Part shown: piece by piece, positions 11,796 through 23,570 of the stretch | How the letters are laid out: every line of letters begins with the position of its first letter | Position numbering within the stretch: the stretch's first letter is position 1 | DNA from: Maniola hyperantus | Lineage: Eukaryota; Arthropoda; Insecta; Lepidoptera; Nymphalidae | DNA length: 64,000 bases | Assembly (NCBI RefSeq): GCF_902806685.2 | Contig: NC_048539.1 | Location: 15,230,378 to 15,294,377, forward strand | Direction: 5' to 3' | Program-made: the position numbers and the translations under genes | The notes under the pieces: generated by a model | What the model saw: the letters and a program-made list of their open reading frames with translations, nothing else | What the model was told of the DNA's origin: nothing | The model's database searches: none

Positions 11796-12219
11796 AGCTG
11801 TGATAGCCTAGTAACTAGTAAGGACGTACGCCTTCTAATCGGAGGGTTCGATCCCAGGCACGCCTCTATCTTTTCAGATTTAGATTTAGATTTATTCATT
11901 TGTTGCATGATTGTAAGTATAAGAGAGATGTTACATAGATTATTAAGTAGATACATACATGTCACAATCTGCCAGAGATGAATAATCGGAGTTATGTGCG
12001 TTTTAAGTAATTAAATATCACTTGCTTTAACGGTGAAGGAAAACGTCGTGAGGAAACCTGCATGCCTGAGAGTTCTACATAATGTCCTCAAAGGTGTGTG
12101 AAGTCTACCAATTCGCACATGGCCAGCGTGGTAGACTATGGCCAAACCCTTCTCACTCTGAGAGGAGACCCGTGCTCTGTAGTGAGCCGGCGATGGGTTG
12201 ATCATGATGATGATGATGA
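11796..12219 (+). mobile_element. tRNA-type SINE (family 1) with internal insertion
   Basis: Head GCTGTGATAGCCTAGT, B box GGTTCGATCCCAGGCACG, body GGTGAAGGAAAACGTCG and GGAGACCCGTGCTCTG, tail GATGATGATGATG. About 110 bp at 11878-11987, starting ATTTAGATTTAGATTTATT, interrupts it and resembles a reversed LINE tail. Confidence 0.75.
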
Positions 12220-12818
12220 ACTGGAAAAAGCTGTTCAGCTGCTGCTGAAAAATATAGTAATATTTTACGGAACTCATATGTAAGTAGGTACCTACTTTCA
12301 ATAAAATATGCTTATCGTTCAAGACTAGATAATATAGAACAATGTTAATGTATACATAATAATATACTTATCATGTATATTCACCTCAGACATAAGATCA
12401 ATTAACGCTGTTCGGTAATATACATAAGTATAAGGTTCTCATGAGCAAGTTACGCAAAGGCATAATTATCATGAAGTACGAGGTAAACTAACAAAAGTAC
12501 AAAACAATCAAACTTTCTCTATTGATATTGACGGGAGCCTACCGCCGGATATCCGAATGAATACGCACGCGCAGGCTCTACACTTTTCCATGAAGTAAAG
12601 CAGACTTCCTTTGCTTTACAATAAGGCAGTTGCGATAATTCTATGCTATTATTTGTCTATTAGTACGCAAGCGGTTCAATGACCTAAAAACTATGCATAT
12701 GAGATGCAGCCATAATGGCACCGCTTTGATAAGTAAACCCTAAATAGCTAAAAAGCTTTTCTAAATGGTAAGGCATAGGACTTTTAAAAAAGCATGTCAG
12801 TATACCTAAATAGCTAAA

Positions 12819-13122
12819 GCTGTGATAGCCTAGTGGTTAGGACGTCCGCCTTCTAATAGGAGGTCGAGGGTTCGATCCTGGGCACGCAACTCTAACTTTT
12901 CGGAGTTATGTGCGTTTTAAGTAGGTAATTAAATATCACTTGCTTTAACGGTAAAGGAAAACATCGTGAGGAAACCTACATGCCTGAGAGTTCCTCATAA
13001 TGTTCTCAAAGGTGTGTGAAGTCTACCAATTCGCACATGGCCAGCGTGGTAGACTATAGCCAAACCCTTCTCACTCTGAGAGGAGACCCGTGCTCTGCAG
13101 TGAGCGCGCGATGGATTGATCA
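12819..13122 (+). mobile_element. tRNA-type SINE (family 1)
   Basis: GCTGTGATAGCCTAGTGG head, GGTTCGATCCTGGGCACG B box, complete body, and truncated tail without the GAT repeat. Confidence 0.8.
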
Positions 13123-13527
13123 TATTATAAATACCTAAATATGATAAAATGGGTTACAATTTTTAAATCTTTTAATTAATATGCATGATCATAACTTCGA
13201 AAAAGGTAGCTGTTTTATAATGTCCTGTCACGGAACTCAATTCATGTTCTAGTGACTTATCCCATTGAAATGATATCAAAAGAAATCAATTATATTATTA
13301 TAGAGGCATGAACACGCTATTCAATTTCTTGAATACAGCGGTATGACTCAATAGGAATTAAACTCTGTGAATCGGTTCTCGGCTCAAGTCACGAATTCTG
13401 TGACATTAAATAGGCTTGATTTGGCTTTAATATCTTTGTATTGAGACTTGAGAGGCTTAAACGAATTTTAAAATCGGCAATCTGAAACGCTATAAATGAC
13501 TAGATAGTAGATATCAATCTAACACAC

Positions 13528-13830
13528 CATCATCATCATAATCAACCCATCGCCGACTCACTACAGAGCACGGGTCTCCTCTCAGAGTGAAAAGGGTTTT
13601 GGCCTTAGTCTACCACGCGGGCCATGTGCGGATTGGCAGACTTCACATACCTTCGAGAACATTATGGATAAGTCTCAGGCATGTAGGTTTCCTCACGATG
13701 TTTTCCTTCACCGTGATATTTAATTACTTAAAACGCACATATCTCCGAAAAGTTAGAGGTGCGTGCCCGGGATCGAACCTCCGACCTCCGATTAGGAGGC
13801 GGACGTCCTAACCACTAGGCTATCACAGCT
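13528..13830 (-). mobile_element. tRNA-type SINE (family 1)
   Basis: Reverse copy: starts with ATCATCATCATAATCAACCC and ends ACCACTAGGCTATCACAGC. The B box complement GGATCGAACCTCC is seen near 13770. Confidence 0.8.
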
Positions 13831-13879
13831 TTGTTCAGCACAGCATCAACTATTGCGCTATCTAATTAACAACATGCGA

Positions 13880-14050
13880 ATACAATGCCCTAAAGCTGAT
13901 AAACACAAATGACGTCAGAGGCGTGTGAAGCAAACCGGGAAACTGGACTGGACTGGAACTGAACCAGTCCGGCGGCTGCTGACCGGCGCAGGCGCAGCGC
14001 AGGTGTGAACGAGACGCGTGCTGCACCGCGAAAGATCCTTCCTTCTTATT
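13880..14050. promoter_or_regulatory. GC-rich block with a consensus CRE
   Basis: A perfect TGACGTCA palindrome at about 13911-13918 is followed by 130 bp of GC-rich DNA (GGCGCAGGCGCAGCGCAGG) and a repeated GGACTGGACTGGAACTG motif. It may be a promoter or noncoding exon; no start codon with a splice donor was found. Confidence 0.3.
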
Positions 14051-14374
14051 TTATTCTTCAACGCAAAAACTATTGCTTGTTACACTGGCACTACCATGGT
14101 AATATAGCAGTAGGTAAGTAAGTCACGAAATAGCAGTCTCGAGAATGTTTTGTGTTTGTGAAAAAAACTATACACTCTCGAGTGTATAGTGTTAGTTAGA
14201 TGAAACTCGTTTCATGTTGCATAGAGGCATAAAACTTAGATAGGGAGAAAAATTCATAATACATATAATATTATGTAAGTAGGTAGGGTACTTATTTAAA
14301 AAAATCTAAAAATCCGACTTATTGCCCTCTCGATTAACACGGCAGTACTGCCTTTATTAGTGAAGCAAACACCG

Positions 14375-14551
14375 ACGACGACCTCCCTGATGCAGTGGTG
14401 AGCGAGGTCTTATAAGTGGGAAGTCCCGGATTCGATTCTTGGCCGGGGCAGTTTCGGAATTTGTAATTTCTAAATTGTCTCTGACCTGGTATGGAGAGCT
14501 TCAGCCGTACCACATTGGAAAGCCCGGGAAAACTGCTCTATAGTAAATAAA
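14375..14551 (+). mobile_element. SINE family 2 head
   Basis: GACGACCTCCCTGATGCAG (A box), GGATTCGATTCTTGGC (B box), then GCCCGGGAAAAC and a TAAATAAATAAATAAG tail. It is the forward copy of the element reversed at 42047. Confidence 0.6.
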
Positions 14552-14559
14552 TAAATAAG

Positions 14560-14650
14560 TAAATCAGGTCCATCCATCCGTTGCTCCGTTGCGATATGAT
14601 TGAACCATAAACCAACAAACAAACACATTTTCGCATTTATAATATCGGTT
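14560..14650 (-). mobile_element. Helitron family B fragment
   Basis: CATCCGTTGCTCCGTTGCG, GATTGAACCATAAACC and CATTTTCGCATTTATAATA match the distal end of the family at 10568. Confidence 0.5.
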
Positions 14651-15599
14651 CACTTTTCCCTTAACCACAAAACGGTTAAAATCCCTCTCATTACGTCACG
14701 ATATTTTCATCAAACAAATGAACTAATGTCAAACTTTCCCACGATCACGAATGCCTTCGGACATAAACCAAAACCTTGGAATCTTGTGTTACTTCACCTT
14801 GCCGTAAGAACTATAATTGTTATCGAATTCCGACCAAGAGCTACAATAATATTTCCAGCTTGAGATTTTATATAACGTATCGATTTATTTTACAAACACA
14901 ATTGATGAACTTATAGTAGTTACCTGTTACATGTCAACGGATCAGCCTGGATGTCCAGCGTGGAAATGCAGCCACCATTGGCACCATTCGGTAAAACGGC
15001 CGCACAATACTTATATATGTAACTTTTTTTTTTGTGTTTTTGACATCTGACAGATGTCAAAAACATAAAAACAACATACAAAATGCATGTAGTGCATACA
15101 AAATGTACAAATCCTCTCGCACACATTATAGTTCATATGTATATGTCAATAACGCATACTTAAAATGGCCGCTCTGTACTTAAGTTACCAATGGTCAACA
15201 TCCCGATCAATTAAACAATCTGACACAAGCAATTTGAATTTAATCAATTCAGAATTGTCTGGAGTGCACCATTGTTCTTCTGTCTGTTGCTGCAGCGTAA
15301 TAAATAATTAGAATAAAAATGTATGCGCCATTGTAGAGCAGTAAATACATTTAGGTTCAAAGTAAAACATCAAATAATTCTTGCGGTGTTCAATCATATC
15401 AGTAAATTAATTATATCAATAAATAATGTATTAAAAATATGCTCCTGCATAAGCATAAATTATGCAATCGAAGATGAAGTGATAAAAGAGCGTGGATTTG
15501 ACTTGAAGCTCGCTCCAGCAATGCGCAGGATTGCAATTACCTATACTTATATTGATGGCATGATAGGTAATAATATTGTAAATCGAATCTTTAAAAAGA

Positions 15600-15715
15600 C
15601 CAACCGCCGAGTTTCTTACTGGTTCTTCTAGGAAAGGCATTCCGAACTAGTGGTAGATTCATTTGCCGATTCAAAATTACTTGTAAAAGTTTATTTCAAT
15701 AAACACAGTTCTATT
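15600..15715 (+). mobile_element. LINE-type 3' tail
   Basis: CCGAGTTTCTTACTGGTTC, CATTCCGAACTAGTGGTAG and ATTTCAATAAACACAG; related tails at 17603 and 43085. Confidence 0.5.
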
Positions 15716-16200
15716 CTATCTTTTCTAAATTAATTATTTCAAAAATTACCCAACGTAATTTCTTGGTTATCATCAACTCTAACAACTCATCGAAATAAAG
15801 AGAGTGGTCGACTAACACCTCATGAAAAATATTGAAGTGGGATTCCGGAGTTAGCAGCGCTTCTTCTTGTTCTTCTCGAGTTCGAGCAGCGCTGTACTCT
15901 GTATGTATCCTGTGTACATAGTGCACTGTGGGGAATATTGTGGTGAATTATTAATATTCACCACACATTACTATGTACATGGTGTGTTCGCGGAGTACAG
16001 TGTTGCTTTTGGAATTTCATTTCATGAGATTCACCTATAATAAATTCATCTTTACCATTTATGGTTGTTTTGGAATGAATAAAAACTCCACTTGTAATTA
16101 CAAAACATTGAATGTAACCTGAAGCTCCAAAAGGAGGACAAGGCAGCACCGGCCATAGCGCTGGTCTGACCTCTTTACGCTTTACACTTGGACCTGCCAT
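15711..16200 (-). pseudogene. Two adjoining minus-strand open frames, possible relic
   Basis: Frame 1 starts at 16200 (MAGPSVKRKEVRPALWPVLP) and runs 80 codons. Frame 2 starts at 15926 (MHYVHRIHTEYSAARTREEQ) and runs 71 codons through an acidic, leucine-rich segment. A short palindrome lies between them near 15940-15962. The two may be one broken coding sequence. The family was not recognised. Confidence 0.25.
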
Positions 16201-16211
16201 TTCTATTATAA

Positions 16212-16457
16212 ACTAGCTGATGCCCGCGACTTCGTCCGCATGGATTTAAGTTTTTCCAAATCCCGCGGGAACTCTTTGATTTTACGGGATAAAAAGTAGC
16301 CTATGTAAAATAATAGCGGGATAAAAGTAGTATGTGTTAATCCAGGGTATAATCTATCTCCATTCTAAATTTAATCCAAATCCGTGCAGCCGTTTTTGCG
16401 TGATTAAGTAACAAACATCCAAACATCTACACTTTCACATTTATAATATTATTATTA
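16212..16457 (-). mobile_element. Helitron family B
   Basis: ACTAGCTGATGCCCGCGAC, CGGGATAAAAAGTAGCC, AATCCAAATCCGTGCAGCC and ACTTTCACATTTATAATATT. Confidence 0.7.
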
Positions 16458-16864
16458 GGATTAGGATTAAGCATATAGCTCCTAGTCCTATGTTATGTCA
16501 GGTTTGCTAATCGCTACCGTATAGCTTTGATCAGCATAGCAGTAAGAGAGAGTTTCTAAAAAACGTGTATCTACATAGTCTGCTGATAGTCAAGCCAAGC
16601 ACGCAAACTGACAATAATTTCTGATGAACAGTTTTATTTAAGCGCAATTTTAGCTGAATCTATTAATCATTACATTGATCTCTTTGATATCATATTTAAT
16701 TTTACAAATTTTCATAATCGAGTGAAAGCCATCAAAAGCATAAACCAGCAGAAGTATTTGTTAAGTAATTTTAAAAATTCAAAAAAACCCGACTGCGATT
16801 GGCGTTGCATCACGTCTGGAGTTTATTAGGTGGTTTTTTTCACATTTGAAAATGGCACCATACA

Positions 16865-17230
16865 GTGTTGGTTTTTTTCAAAAAATTTATAGCCAATGTC
16901 ACTTGGGTTGATGTAAGAATTCTAACAATAGCCCATACATCCAAATCTGTCCAGGCATTTAGAAGTTATGATGGACTAAAGAAACTCACATACATGAACC
17001 CTGAAAGGATTACATCTTTTTTTTTGGTGAATTCGTGTAAAAATCCAACAGCACAATCAATAACATCGAATGGTCGTATTCTTTCCGATTTAATTTGTAC
17101 TACACAAGTGCTAAATACGTGTTACATACTTCTTAGAAAGGTTTTTATTCACACAGCGTCAAAACTCAGTAATACTGATCACGTCTTCTATTCAAATGGA
17201 GCCAATGACCGTACCTCATTTAGAACATAA
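16865..17230 (+). other. 121-codon open frame, not recognised
   Basis: Begins MLVFFKKFIANVTWVDVRIL. It is open for 366 nt but ends in an AT-rich repeat neighbourhood, with no domain recognised and no adjoining splice signals. It may be a relic of a transposon or chance. Confidence 0.2.
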
Positions 17231-17602
17231 AGGGAATACTTACGCAATCAAAATAAACTCCGATTCTATTAATAGGCACATAAACCTTATGCTGAGCTAA
17301 TAAAGAAAAGTAGAAGATGCTTTTTGCTTTGAAGTCATTGTGCTTTAATTATTCATATCTGCTGCTTAGTTATTTTATGTTCTTGCATCGATCTTACAAA
17401 GTCTTATTTTTTTTAAGAAAATTAACTCCTTAATAGTTCCTTAGTAGTAACACAAATATAAACGTTATGTAAAACACATTTTTAAATTAAGACTATTAAT
17501 CAATTGATGAGTTCCTTAAAGACAAAGTTGCGTGGAAGCAACAAGCAAGCTGAGCTTTCAGTTGCCCACAAGATGATGTAACTTTTTATGATTTGAAAAG
17601 AG

Positions 17603-17690
17603 CAGCTGCTGAGTTTCTTGCAGGTTTCTTCTTCTTATTAGAATCTAATTCCGAACCGGTGGTCAAGTTACAGATTACAGACGTAGCAAA
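17603..17690 (+). mobile_element. LINE-type 3' tail
   Basis: GCTGAGTTTCTTGCAGG and AATTCCGAACCGGTGGTC; short copy of the 15600 tail. Confidence 0.45.
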
Positions 17691-17697
17691 AGAGACA

Positions 17698-17960
17698 CTA
17701 GTTGCTCGGGATGAAAAAATTTTTTGACACATTCCACCACCTATTGACACCTAATAGCCGGACACCCCCGAACGCCAAGCTTAGGCCGTTGCTTGGCATA
17801 AAAGTTAGTCCACGCCCGTTCGGTACCCTCATTCCGCACATTGTCTTGATTTCGTGACTTTTAAGTCTACCAATCATAACAAAGCATTCTCCCCTGTCCA
17901 CATTTTACGATTTTGTTTTCATGCAAAACCTTGTATATGCGTACTCTTGAGGTTAAATTC
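17698..17960 (+). mobile_element. LINE 3' region, copy 1
   Basis: CACCTATTGACACCTAATAG, GCCAAGCTTAGGCCGTTGC, CACGCCCGTTCGGTACC and GTTTTCATGCAAAACC; the same unit follows a reverse-transcriptase tail at 38460-38690. Confidence 0.55.
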
Positions 17961-18368
17961 TCTGTGAAATTTTGATATTTCGATTTCTAACTTGAATAGT
18001 AAGTAAATTAAAATCAATATAATTTTTAGAGCCACTTTTGTAAGTAAAATAATGATTTAGCGAAATATTATATTTCCAATATTAAGTATTCATATTTGTA
18101 TAGAAAATCTGTTCGTTAAAAAGTTTATTTCTTTCTTTGCAGTTGACAATATGTAAACCAAGTGGATCAAGGTAAACAAGATAAGTACGTACTTACCTTG
18201 AACTTATCAGAAACCCCACCGAAGCTTAATCTTATCACGGCTAGGTTTAGTTTAAGTAAATAGTTTGTTTATGAATCAACTATCAACAAGATGAAAAGCT
18301 ATTTTAGCCTATATTTATCACCTATACAAGTGTAGGTACGTCCATACTATATACTATATTTTACTATA

Positions 18369-18579
18369 TCCATACTAACATTATAAATGCGAAAGTGTGG
18401 CTGTCTGTATGTCTGCCAGCTTTTCAAGGCCCATCCGTTCAACCAATTTTGATGAAATTTGGTAAAGAGATAGGGGAAAGACATAGGCTAATTAGCCTAT
18501 TATCCCAGAAAATCAAAGAGTTCCCACGTAATTTTTAAAAACCTAAATCCACGCGGACGAAGTCGCGGACACCATCTAG
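18369..18579 (+). mobile_element. Helitron family B, near complete
   Basis: TCCATACTAACATTATAAAT start, GTGTGGCTGTCTG, CCCATCCGTTCAACC, then ACGCGGACGAAGTCGCGGAC hairpin region and CTAG end. Confidence 0.75.
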
Positions 18580-18684
18580 TATACTAAAAATATGACTTCA
18601 AATGCACTCCGAATAAGACCTTGTCTTAACGATCAAATTTTAACCAATTTATCTCATATCTTAGATAGTGGCTTAGGACTATTA

Positions 18685-18905
18685 TTTATTACCTAACAAC
18701 AAGTGGTGATAATAAATAGAATACCTGGCTGAGTTTGTTGTGGGCTCTTCTCAGACCTGGGTGCGTTTGGAACCCTCATAGCTTTAGTTTTTAAGTTCGC
18801 GTAAAAATTATCACCACTTTATCATCTTACAAAATTAATGCAACAACTGACTTTCAAAAAGTGTAATTTTGAATATTTTGAATAAACCATTTGATTTGAT
18901 TTGAT
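18685..18905 (+). mobile_element. LINE (RTE-like) 3' tail
   Basis: GGCTGAGTTTGTTGTGGGC, CTCATAGCTTTAGTTTTTAA, TATCACCACTTTATCA and a TTTGATTTGATTTGATTTG end. The reverse of the tail end is at 28680-28815. Confidence 0.55.
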
Positions 18906-19439
18906 TTGTGATTGTGATATTATACGAGAATGAGTTCAACGTGCTCTGCCCAAATCACAATATCTAATATGAGATCAACCATTGTACACGAATTCTTCCA
19001 ACAATGCAAACAATTTATATCTAACGTCCGAAATCATTTGATCAAGCATTTCAAGTTCGCTAACAAAAAAGAATTTAAATCGCGTACAAAGTCAGAGCAG
19101 TAGGTATATAATTATAAACCGTAAACTCAATTCCATGTCCGTATATTGTTTCCCACAGAAATTGCCCGCCATTAAACGAAACACCACCGCAATAATGCTC
19201 CGTTGGTTTATTATGTTGTTATTTGTCATCACTCACTCCGTGAGTACTTTTTTCTATTATTGTAACTGTAACGTAATAGGCTTTCAGCAAAAAGTGCATT
19301 CCAATGCTATTGCGAGCATTCGGCATTGTTGTAAAGGCCGCTACTTACACCGATTCGTCTTGATGTACCATGTATGATGTATGTATCCAGCTTTATGAAA
19401 ATAATAGTTTCATGAACTGCCAAAAATAATAATCAATCC

Positions 19440-19570
19440 TATTAGAGAGAGAGCCAGCGCGTGCCAGACCTTTTGTTATTTTATAAAAGCTGATAGTTTC
19501 TCTTGGGTATATTGTCCCCAACACAGGAAGGAACGATCAGTGACTATGAAGTTTGGATAATGGTGGATTT
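19440..19570 (+). mobile_element. MITE end fragment (AGAGCCAGCGCGTGCCAG)
   Basis: Matches one arm of the fold-back element at 22782-23112; only one end is present. Confidence 0.5.
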
Positions 19571-19607
19571 GGCAGATAACAGGCGAAAAATTAAAATCTA
19601 TTTTTTT

Positions 19608-19710
19608 AAATAGATATAGCAAGCAAACGAGCAGGCGGGTCACCTGATGTTAAGTGATTACCGCCGCCCATGAACATTTGCAGCACCAGAGGAGGAGAGG
19701 AGGAGAGGAG
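19608..19710 (-). mobile_element. LINE 3' fragment
   Basis: GCAAACGAGCAGGCGGGTC and ACCTGATGTTAAGTGATTAC, reverse complement of the LINE tail at 47557-47765. A GGAGGAGAGG purine repeat follows. Confidence 0.55.
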
Positions 19711-20539
19711 AGGAGGATTTCTATGGTTTTTCAGATTTCCGTAAAAATATAATACAGGTACATTAGTTTCATATTTAGATATACGAACTCCAATGATTAC
19801 AAAGCCTTGTGCAAACTTGATTAAAATATTTCAGTAACAATTGCAGTTAAATACTGTACTTAGTAGATTTATTTTGGTGAGTCGAACCGACACGGGCCAA
19901 AAACTTGTAAGAAAATCCAAGATAGGTATGAAAATAAAGCAAGGATTTGTAATATGACTGAATGATTAATTATATCTTTGAAGCCGCCCGAAACCAATAA
20001 TTTGTCTGAAAGTCAATTGTTACCTACTAAAATATTTTAGTCAAAAACATGACAACAAGTGTTATGAAAGAAATTACAGTTCATACATAATATATAATAA
20101 GAATTACAATTTATTTGAATGCAATGCTAATCAAATTACATAATAACACGCATATTTAAATACATTAGCCGACTTATCTCTAGATAATCTAAATAGGAAA
20201 CTTGTATACTTCTTAATTAAATAACAGTAACATAAAATTGGGTTATACAAGAGTCAAGAAACTAGTCGAAGTCGAATAATTGAATCTACGTACACACGAA
20301 CTGGTATAAAGCCGTTACTTGCTGTATTGAAGAATGAAGACAGCTAAAAAATTATTTAAATGGCCTAGTGGGCTTTTTATTCGGAAGCACGGAAGGTATC
20401 ACTCATCCGATCCAAGTCCGTGAAAATACGTTCCGAAGTAGTCATAGAACTATTTGTATGGTAGCTTATAAGTATGGCATATACCGTAGGTATTTTTTAT
20501 ATCCGTATTTTCACTGATTTGGATCGGATGAGTGCGTGA

Positions 20540-20752
20540 TCGCTCTAAGGTTTCGGTTCCGGGCACGCACCTCTTCGGACTTTTTGCAAATTATGTGCAT
20601 TATCAATAAGATATTTTGGAATTAAAAGATTCCAAGATACTTAAGCAATATCAAGAAAACGTCGTGAGGAAACCAGCATACCTGAGAGTTGTCCGTAAAG
20701 TTCTCAAAGGTGTGCAAAGTCTGCCAATCCGCACTTGGCCAGCGATAAAACC
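20540..20752 (+). mobile_element. Diverged SINE family 1 copy
   Basis: GGTTCCGGGCACGCACCTC, AAAACGTCGTGAGGAAACC and TTCTCAAAGGTGTGC; tRNA head and GAT tail lost. Confidence 0.6.
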
Positions 20753-21675
20753 TTGCATAAAAAAATCTGTCTACACAAAAGATGAACTTAAATAAAGCCG
20801 TTACCTACTTGATTCATGAAACGAAAACAAATATAAAAAAACCATGTGTATATATTTCGGTGTCTACATAAACTAATGATGTGTAATAGTAACTGTAAAT
20901 GTAAGAGTCTCTACGTTACTGGGTATGGAACACGCAAGATTTCTCAGGGTTTATATTCTACAGGATGAGTAGGTAAACCTATTACAAAGTATAAGCAGGC
21001 GACTGGAACGGATGGGATCCTATCGAGTACCTTTTGCAAACTGTAAACACTTGTGAATAAATAAATATGTATATTTATTTATTCACTAGTATGTACAATT
21101 TTTTAGTGAAGAATTTCAGTAATTTATCAAATAACAAAATATATTACGCACAAGACAAGTGAGAACATGATGAGTCTTTCGCTCATCCCTACGCCTAAAA
21201 CCGAAGATCATTACAAAATTGAAAGGTCAGATTTGTAATTTTGTTTTTTGAGGATTTGATTGATTTTTTAAGATTAAAACGAATCCAATAAACGTGACTG
21301 GATAGTCTGATGTAAAGAAAGACACACTCCCAAACCACAGCTTGGGAGGTTGATGCTGCGTTAGTTATCTACTCTCCATAGAGTCGTTAATTATTTATCC
21401 TTTTTTCCGAAACTATTCACATTAAAACATGTAAAAACGTTAAAAAGGAAAAAAATGTTTAAAAAAACTGTAAACTCAGTAATACAAATCAGTCAATCAG
21501 CGGAGGAATACCGACAGAAGAGTTACATTCTTGCCCATATATACGTGTGACAGTTATAAGAATGTTCATTCACTGTGCACAGGAAAGCTGCTAATACATC
21601 TTCTTTTTGCGTTAGAACGTAATTGGGAAGCGATATTGTTTCCATTACGGCATTTTAAATACAAAGTTACTATTG

Positions 21676-21992
21676 TAGAGCCAACGAGAGATTGCGTTTT
21701 TGACATCTGGTTTCATACATTGACTTATATACTTATTACTTCGTACGGATTACGTTATTGAACAAAATGGCACCGACTCATTGGTGCTTATACACCAAAG
21801 CAACCAGTGACGTCTGGATTTCAAACGGGTCGTTCATTGGTATCTAAGAGATGGCGCTGATTTATTTGGTTTCTAAACCGTGAAAAATCGATGGTTACAT
21901 ACAAAATAATATTGTGTGCCCTCTCCCACACATTACTTTGATATCTGCACAACGGAACGTCAAAAACGCAATCTTTCATTGGTTCTAAAATA
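21676..21992. repeat. Inverted-repeat pair
   Basis: AGAGATTGCGTTTTTGAC near 21687 and GTCAAAAACGCAATCTTTC near 21960 are inverted copies, extended by CCAACGA/TCATTGG. A possible transposon of about 315 bp with no coding frame. Confidence 0.45.
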
Positions 21993-22075
21993 TGTAGTAA
22001 ATTGTGTACGAAACTCTACATTCTTATAAGACCGGCCAAGACAAACCAGATTTTTAAGAATTGACTTGACAAATT

Positions 22076-22560
22076 CTATGAACACCAAACTGAATAAATT
22101 AGTGACTGTACCAAAATTAACTGCTGTAGTTCCCGTTTTTTCGTTTTAATACAAAAATTCATGTATATAAAGTGTATGCTGTCAAGCTCATTCGAGTAAC
22201 CTGCGCCATTTTGCTGCACCAAACCACGAAAACGTACGATATCATCGACCTCACGATGGCTGTATAGAGTCTGAAGGTTAATTTGGATCTTAGTGCCCAT
22301 CTTGCTACTGCAAAACGACCGCAGATTCCTGAGGTAATGTCAGGATTTCTTCAACTAGTGTAGCCAAATTCTTTAAAGATCATTCCACACCTACGTCATA
22401 AAGTACACTGCCACCAACAATGACCCTGTAACTTTCACGGTAAATGTGTAAAACGCCAATGACACGTATAAAAAAATGACTACACCAAAGCTAAAGCCGA
22501 CTAACTCATTATTTTTAGATTTTGCTCTTGGCTCGATCGCAGTCTCAGGTTTTACTTTTG
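22076..22560 (-). pseudogene. Decayed coding relic, family unknown
   Basis: On the minus strand, coding-like segments appear in different frames. One holds a hydrophobic stretch (VGFSFGVVIFLYVSLAFYTF), the next reads LKNLATLVEEILTLPQESAV, and the third runs from ATG at 22300 (MGTKIQINLQTLYSHREVDD and onward). In-frame stops separate them, suggesting a frameshifted gene copy or transposon remnant. Function not recognised. Confidence 0.35.
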
Positions 22561-22781
22561 ACAGATTTTGTAATTTTGGAGATTTTCAAAGTTGGAGCTG
22601 TAATATTAACAACTTTATAGTTAAAATGTTACATATTTAAAATAATATATACTGATTGCTTAGCAGAAGCCATGGAATATGGCTATCGATGACTGAAACT
22701 GTACTATCTCGTAAATGTATACCTTCTTGATAATTAATTACTTAATACAAACTTTTTAATGACGTAATTACTTATGAACTA

Positions 22782-23112
22782 AGAGCCAGCGCATGCCAGA
22801 CCTTTATTATTTTATAAAATCTGACAGTTTATCTGCGTATTGTCCCCAAAACTGGGAGGAAAATTTGTTTGGATGTTTGTTTGAATCGTGGTGGCTTTGG
22901 GAGATAACAGTGACGTGATTTCTAATACCATTCCGATGAAAATATAAAAAGTTAGACTTTATACTTTGACGTGAGATTTTTTACACCTTTATTACTTGTT
23001 AACTTCCCAAGCCACCATGATCCAAAAAAACGTTCCTCCCAGTGTTGCAATAAATACGCAAATAAACTTTCAGCATTTATAAAATAACGAAGATCTGGCA
23101 TGTGTTGGCTCT
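22782..23112. mobile_element. Fold-back MITE
   Basis: AGAGCCAGCGCATGCCAGAC at the left pairs with GTCTGGCATGCG-type sequence at the right end (GGCATGTGTTGGCTCT). The pairing runs imperfectly through both halves (GGTGGCTTTGGG/CCAAGCCACC). A further related copy is at 31806-31985. Confidence 0.65.
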
Positions 23113-23570
23113 CTCTCTATTAAATTAAGAACTTGAAAAAAGCTCTTTTCGACTTACAACACTTGCCTCATGTCCGCGAAATGTTTATACGGTCCGCCAC
23201 GTCCCTCGGCCACGGCCACTCGTAATTCTTTTTCAACAATGAGAGTACAAGCACATGTACAATCATTGTTCCGGAATATAAATAATGTCACGACAAGGCA
23301 ATTTCAAAATGTGAGCTAAATGGCTAACAAACGCAATCACGTAAACTTTGCGCAAACGATAGTTTAACTATTTTATGGCCTATATTATTTTCAGAAGTTG
23401 TAACTGAGGTACATAGGTAATGCGGTGCTATTTATCGAGGACCAAGTATAGGATGAAAAAATTAAGGTAAAATCATAATCAGTTCAAAAAATCAAATCAA
23501 AAATGTTTAAGAAAGACTTTCTTCAAACCTACTGAAGCAATTTAGATAAAAAAATTAAAGCATATATTAA

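Noticed and set aside
12011..12322. Frames such as INPSPAHYRARVSSQSEKGL that recur in the window
   Set aside because: They are translations of the family 1 SINE body (also at 13587 and 23585), not protein-coding genes.
12819..12895. tRNA-like sequence GCTGTGATAGCCTAGTGG ... GGTTCGATCC
   Set aside because: It occurs at least five times in the window with a shared 230-bp body and GAT tail; a SINE, not a tRNA gene.
19135..19377. 80-codon frame starting MSVYCFPQKL
   Set aside because: No domain, no splice or promoter context, and length within chance expectation for the region.
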